A DNA stretch of 40,553 nt from Cruorifilaria tuberocauda (lineage: Eukaryota; Nematoda; Chromadorea; Rhabditida; Onchocercidae). The notes under the pieces are model-generated. The model was not told the origin of the DNA. It saw only the letters and a list, made by a program, of their open reading frames with translations, and made no database searches. Shown one piece after another: positions 35,178-40,553 of this stretch. Both the position numbers and the translations under genes were made by a program. Numbering within the stretch: the stretch's first letter is position 1; each line of letters starts with the position of its first letter. The stretch spans positions 1 through 40,553 of the forward strand of contig JABVXU010000481.1 in the NCBI GenBank assembly GCA_013365365.1, read 5' to 3'.

Positions 35178-35650
35178 TTTTTTAAGTAATTGATTTCAAG
35201 CAAATGATTTTAAGTAATTTCAAATTTCAATGAAATTTATAGGTAAGAGGAATATTTGGCGAACACATAAGTAAGCTATTTGTTCTAAGTACTTAGTCAT
35301 AATTTTAAAATTTAAATTCAAAAATAATATAGAAAATTTACATATAGTTGAAATTTATCGAATAAGCTTATAGAATTTAAGCATGATAATACATATTTGA
35401 AAAAAGTTTTTTTAAGAATTAATTTCAAGTAAGTGATTTTAAGTAATTTCAAATTTCAATGAAATTTATAAGTAAGAGGAATATTTGGTGAATGCATCAA
35501 TAAGCTATTTGTTCTGAGTACTTTAAGTAACTTCATAAATTTATGATTTAAATTCGAAAATAATATACGAAATTCGTATATAGATGAAATTTATCGAATA
35601 AGCTTATGCAATTTGCGCATGATAATGCGTTTTTGAAAAAAAGGTTTTTT
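35178..35650. repeat. 230-bp tandem duplication (two copies)
   Basis: GATTTTAAGTAATTTCAAAT followed by TTCAATGAAATTTATA occurs at 35206 and again at 35436, exactly 230 bp apart. The copies stay colinear through TAAGAGGAATATTTGG, TAAGCTATTTGTTCT, GAAATTTATCGAATAAGCTT and GCATGATAAT. They differ by scattered substitutions and small indels, indicating an old duplication. Nothing suggests a coding function. Confidence 0.85.
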
Positions 35651-36045
35651 TTTTAAGAAAAAAAAGAAATAAATGAAAATACAATCGATAAGCTGTATTT
35701 TATGCTCATTCAAATATTTTATGTGTTCCAATTCAATAAAGTAAAATATGGTAAGGAGGAGAAAATAAAAGAAGAAAAAAAAATTAAGCGAAGAAAGATT
35801 TCTACCAAATGAAGCTTCCGATAATTTATTTATTTATCTATTTATTGTTTTCTTCCAATCAACCAATTCCATAGAGTTCCTTCTAACAAATCGTTTCCTT
35901 TTACTGTTACTCTGTAAGCATTTTAAGTTAAAGTAAGAAATGATGAGGAAAGAAACTAGCTAAATTTCAGACACTTTGAAAATTTTAAATTGCTATTCGT
36001 AAAAATTTAATAGGAAAAAAAGAAATAGCAGACAGTCAAATACTT

Positions 36046-36438
36046 ACTTTATTTACTTTATTTTTTATCTTCTACACTTCATGTCATATCATTATCACTT
36101 ATCCCAAGTACTTTGCATACCAGCGAAACTGGAAATAGTCGTATTCAAAGATTAATATATGCAATTCAGGTAACAATAACCGTTTTGTGCTGTATTAGAT
36201 AATGTCTAGAAAAAACTTACTTTTATTTACTCATCTTTATTTACTTTATTCTTTATCCTCTATAGTTTATGCCACTATCATTATCATTTCATTTTCATGA
36301 TCATTTATTGCAAGTATTTATCATATTTAAAAAAAGAAATATCGTGCTGTGAATCGGCGAAATCAGGAAATAATGCTGTTCAGCAATTCCGGAAACAATA
36401 TCCATTTTGAGCTGTTAGATAATATCCACTGATATTTT
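36046..36438. repeat. Diverged tandem duplication, about 185-bp period
   Basis: CTTACTTTATTTACTTTATT then TTTTATC.TCTA, CATTATCA and CAAGTA.TT words run from about 36046. They recur in order from about 36219, each time ending in a CAAT/ATCCATTTTG.GCTGT.TTAGATAAT-like segment (36196-36203 and 36412-36423). Divergence is high, so the borders are approximate. Confidence 0.5.
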
Positions 36439-38055
36439 AGATTTTTAAAAGGAGAAATAATTATGATTATATCACCGGAAATGATATTACTTATCCGTAA
36501 TATAAATGACAATCTGAATATCACATAATATCTCAATAATAATATTTTAAGAATTATGAATTACCTGATTATGAATCATGATAATGATGATGAAAACTAA
36601 TCTGCAATTTCATCTACTTAAATTTAAATTTTAAACTATAACTATTAAAATACCTTTCCTCGAGGGTTTAATTTAATTTATTTCTCTACTAAATTATAAA
36701 TTTTCTCAATTATTAATATTGAAATTTATTTTACTGTAAGCTACGGTAAGCTTAAGCTAATGTAAAAAGATAGAAAGAGTTGTGAGAAATCTGTTTAAGC
36801 AGAAGAAATGAAAAAAAAAATAGGAAAAACTTAGAGTGTAAAAGAAAAGTTTTACCCTTGAGGAGACATCCAATGATGTAATTCGTCGAAGTGATAGAAA
36901 AAAAATAGTCTATAAATTATTGGAATTTTTTAAAAATCAATAAAAAAATTAAGTTTTAAAGAGTTTTAATATAGTATGAAATATATATAGAATAATATGA
37001 TTTAGTTGCTGATTAATTGAAATTTTAATTAATTGAAATTGAAATTATTTTACAAAAAAAAAACATGAGAAGAAAATAGGATAAGTTAATTTGAAATTCA
37101 AATTTTAACAATTTAAAAATAAAAATGTATTCAAATTTTTTAACGTATGAAGGAAGAAATGCTGGAAGGAAAGTAAAATATAGATATAAATTAAATTAAT
37201 AAATTATCACAATTAATTATCATAATTTACATATTCTATACTAATAATAAAATAAATTAGTAAAATTATAAGTTAGATCAAATATTCGTTATTGCAATTT
37301 TTTTAATATTATTCATTATATTATAGTGATATAATTGATAATTGATATGCTATAGAGTAAATTAATTTCATAAAATAAACTGATTAAACAGATCAAATAT
37401 TGATTATTACAACTTACATATTATATACTTTGTTATACTAATATTAATGATAGATGATATGCCAAAAACAACGATTAACATTAATTTCAAATATAAATTA
37501 TGTTGGAAAAGAAATTTCTAATAGAGAGAGAGAGAGAGAGAGAAAAAAATGCATTCTTCTTCATCTTATCCTACTTTTCAATTAAGAAAATTTATTACCA
37601 AAAAAAAAAAAAAAAAACAGAAAGGAAATCCATCAATGAAGAAAAGATTTTTTTTTTTATCATTCAATTTTTCTCTTATCTATTGCATTGAATTTTTTTT
37701 TTTTTTTGCAATTGTTAAGAATTTTATTAAGATGAAACAAAAAAAGAAAAAAACAAATGAAAAGTATTTTTTCTTAATTATTCTTTTCTTTTTCATTTTC
37801 CATTTAAAGAAAAGAAAATAGGAAAAAAAAGCTATTTAGGTAGAAATAAGAAAAAAAAAAAGAATTTTGAAAAATCAGGAATGTTTGAAAAAATTATGTG
37901 ATGTGATGATTGGGAAGGAAAAGTACGTAAAGAATTTAAATTTGTCTGTCTGCTCTTTTTTTTTTTTTGAAGCTTAGTTTAGTTCTTTAGCTAACAGGAA
38001 AAATTGTTTAGATTTGGTTTATTTTAAGCTTTTAGTATAATTGCAAAAAAAGGAA
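36439..38055. other. AT-rich gene-poor tract with poly-A/poly-T runs and a (GA)n tract
   Basis: The tract is largely A-rich on the + strand with long homopolymers. A pure (GA)n run lies at 37523-37543. Open frames around 37500-37821 are Lys/Phe homopolymer translations (KKKKK, FFFFF) and are not accepted as genes. Confidence 0.6.
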
Positions 38056-38360
38056 ATTAATAAATTTATATGATAAGAAAAATATTAAATAATGATTATA
38101 AGGAATGTATGTAATATGGAAATATTGATTACACGATTACGATGAAATCATATGATGAATAGTGATTATAATAAATTTATATGATAAGAAAAATATTAAA
38201 TAATGATGATTATGAATGTATGTAATATGAAAATATTGATTACATGATTGTAATGAATATGTATGATAAGGAAACACTAAATGATGATCATGAGTTTGTA
38301 TGATGAAAAAATTATAAAATAATGATTATAATGAATATGTATGATGAGAAAAATTTTGAA
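38056..38360. repeat. Diverged tandem array, about 111-bp period
   Basis: TAAATTTATATGATAAGAAA followed by AATATTAAATAATGA occurs at about 38061 and 38172. It is followed each time by GAATGTATGTAATATG.AA and ATATTGATTACA. Shorter, degraded units (GTATGATAAGGAAA, GTATGATGAGAAAAA) continue to about 38360. Confidence 0.75.
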
Positions 38361-38960
38361 TAGTGATTAGAGAAAAGTTCGTTAAAATTTTTTTTGCTTC
38401 TTTTAAAATTTTCATTCATTCAAGATAGTTTGAAAATTGTCAAAGTTTGAATTTATATATATTGCTTTATGATGCTATTGCACCATTGATAAATATTTAT
38501 CTTAGATAAAATAAATCAATCAAAAACTTTGGTGCTATCAGAAACTTTGATAAACACCACGTGCAGGTATTTCAGGTAATAATTTTCATTTCCGATAACA
38601 GGTGGGTAATAGCTATTTTTTATTAATTTATTTTTATTTATCCATAAACAAAAGCTATTTTTTATTTATCCATAAACATGTGTCTCAAGTTAACAATACT
38701 TTATTTTAATTTTTAATTAATATTTGCACCTAATAATTATGATAAATATACAATAGACAATTGTAATTAAATCTTTTTAAATTATAAATTTCAATAAAAA
38801 TTATTTAAAAAATCAAAAATCAATTTTATGTATATATTCCAATTCTTCATTGAATGTTAGTTCAAAAAGAATTATTTCTAAACAAATATCCTTTCTAATA
38901 TTTCTCATTTGAAAAAAAAAAAATCAAATTTTCAATATTATACTAAGAATACTTTCATCC
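38361..38960. other. AT-rich gene-poor tract, no gene seen
   Basis: I see no coding, RNA or array signal, apart from a short duplicated AAAAGCTATTTTTTATT word near 38610 and 38651. Confidence 0.45.
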
Positions 38961-39003
38961 TTTTTCCTTCTTTCCTTATTTCCCTCCTTTTCTCTCTCTC
39001 CCT

Positions 39004-39034
<31 letters not shown>
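38961..39034. repeat. (CT)n / CCCTCT pyrimidine microsatellite
   Basis: A polypyrimidine tract on the + strand grades from TTCC/CCTT words into CTCTCTCCCTCTCCCTCTCC and a pure CT run ending at 39034. Confidence 0.9.
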
Positions 39035-40432
39035 ACCTTGTCATACTTCATGCCCGTGAAATATTCATAACTTACTTTTTTTTACTCCAATATCTATGAT
39101 TGCATATATCAAATACTTCTAGAATACCTTAAAGTAATATTTAGCCTAATTCATTAGGAGCATTTATGTTACGCCTTCTTTCACCTACATTTTATTACTT
39201 ATAATTCTTTCTACTTTATAGTTGAATGAATAATTTATACTTAAAGTAATAATTTATACTTAACGGTTAAAATTCTTTGCGAGGTATTAAAGCTCTTATT
39301 TTCTTCGAAATATAATTGAACATTTTAATTAAGGAATGATAAATTTGATTAAGCCTGAAAGTAATGAACTGAGATAATATAGTAGAATTTGATAAATATT
39401 AATTGCAACTGTTAGCAAAATTTAAACTATTTTCATTCAATTCAAAACTTTACATAACTTTCTATTAGCTTTCTTATTATCATTGATTGATCATTCATTC
39501 ATGGATAGCTTAATCCATCAATTTATTCAAATAATTTCAAAACAATTTTTATCAAGAAGGTTAGATCGACGAAATATCGATTACAACATTGTTTGATAAT
39601 TTAATTTAAATAAATAATAGTATTCAAAATTTTAACAAAAATGAAAACTACTATTTTACTTTTATTGATTACGCCTCATTCATTATCATCTTGTAATCAT
39701 AATTTACTACAATTATAGAATTTACTCTTATCCGTTATCGTGAATATTTGTAGTCGTAAAATTTAATTTTCAATAGTTTAATAATTTCAAATTGTTAAAG
39801 CTTTCTTGCTAAAATGATCAAATTCAATTTGATTAATTAGAATGAATAAATAAATATGATTAACATTTGTTGTAAAAGATTCATATAATAATGAATGAAT
39901 TTTCCGAGCAATTTCAAAATTACTTTCATCCATTGCTTAATTTATTCATTCCAGAAAAAAACAAAGCATTTTTCCGTTTTCCGTTTTTTTTTTCCGGCTC
40001 ATAATAAAATAAATACCTGAAGCTAACAATCATTGATTGAAATCGGTATATTTATGATATTTGATATGTTAAAGTGTTAGGAGTGAAAATTACAAATTGT
40101 ATTAGTGGGGAATGAAATGTATTGTTAGAGATTTTAAAAGTTAAATTTAACGATTTCAGTAAAAGTCATTAAATTTAACTTTTATTGATATTTCAAGAGC
40201 TATGTTATTTGCATTTCTTCCATAGCTTTTCATTACTTTTGCTTTCTTTTTTTTTTTCTTTTAAAATATGAATATATTTTTAGGGATATTTGTTATGTCT
40301 GTTAAAATATTACAATTTTTGATTTATCAGAGATAAGAAATTAGGAATTATTAAGTGCAAATGAAAAAGTAAATACTTAGTATTAATCTTTACTTTTTTT
40401 TTTCCATTCCTTTCTTAATTCTGATTTATTAC
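39035..40432. other. AT-rich gene-poor tract, no gene seen
   Basis: No gene is recognised. A GTTAAATTTAAC palindrome at about 40140-40151 is followed by a related AAATTTAAC word near 40171. Confidence 0.45.
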
Positions 40433-40553
40433 TGAGATTTACTTTTATACCGAATACTTTATTTTCAATTTTGACATTTACTTTTTTATCATATTATTTT
40501 ATTTTCATTTTTGAGATTTACCTTTATACCGAATACTTTATTTTCAATTTTGA
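40433..40553. repeat. 79-bp direct repeat running off the window end
   Basis: GAGATTTACTTTTATACCGA plus ATACTTTATTTTCAATTTTGA starts at 40434 and again at 40513 (one C/T difference). The second copy reaches the last base. The array may therefore continue beyond the window. Confidence 0.8.

Noticed and set aside
1..40553. Bacterial (Wolbachia-type), mitochondrial or transposase insertions
   Set aside because: I looked because filarial genomes often carry them, but found no operon-like ORFs, no recognisable mitochondrial genes and no transposase, reverse transcriptase or integrase motifs.

Overview
The window is eukaryotic nuclear DNA, most likely from a clade III (filarial-type) nematode. It is very AT-rich, has many small introns with strong TTTTCAG acceptors, contains polypyrimidine-AG sites 11-12 nt upstream of start codons that look like spliced-leader (SL) trans-splice acceptors, and encodes proteins that read as animal tomosyn, ribosomal protein L14 and a LETMD1-type LETM1-domain protein. 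The species assignment is an inference; no rRNA, mitochondrial or species-specific satellite sequence is present to confirm it.

Layout. Positions 1 to about 10,700 form an AT-rich gene-poor tract built from homopolymer runs and block-wise tandem duplications. It includes a 31-bp array (8170-8355), an alternating purine-pyrimidine TG/TA block (8960-9600) and a 25-bp array (10194-10343) just upstream of the first gene. Positions 10,984-31,418 are a gene island visibly richer in GC than its flanks. On the + strand there is a 27-exon tomosyn gene (10984-23948), then the 3-exon rpl-14 gene (26114-27313). On the - strand, convergent with rpl-14, lies a LETMD1-like gene (31418 down to 27932). Positions 31,431-40,553 form a second AT-rich gene-poor tract, again full of duplicated blocks, including an ABAB higher-order 50-bp array (about 33590-33800).

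The three genes do not form a pathway. Tomosyn is a WD40/R-SNARE regulator of syntaxin-dependent exocytosis, L14 is a cytosolic large-subunit ribosomal protein, and the LETMD1-like protein is expected in the inner mitochondrial membrane. Exon models were built by hand from splice signals, phase continuity and similarity to the known families. All phases close: tomosyn gives 1,301 codons plus stop, L14 140 plus stop, and the LETMD1-like protein 327 plus stop.

The most interesting observation is in the LETMD1-like gene. Two consecutive candidate exons (30202-30284 and 29450-29532) are each exactly 83 nt, both start in phase 0 and end in phase 2, and each encodes a hydrophobic, proline-containing membrane segment at the same place in the protein. 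Including both, or neither, gives an early stop. This is the signature of a mutually exclusive exon pair that would swap the membrane segment of a mitochondrial protein. A second point is a likely 17-nt microexon in tomosyn (17865-17881), needed to join two otherwise phase-incompatible exons.
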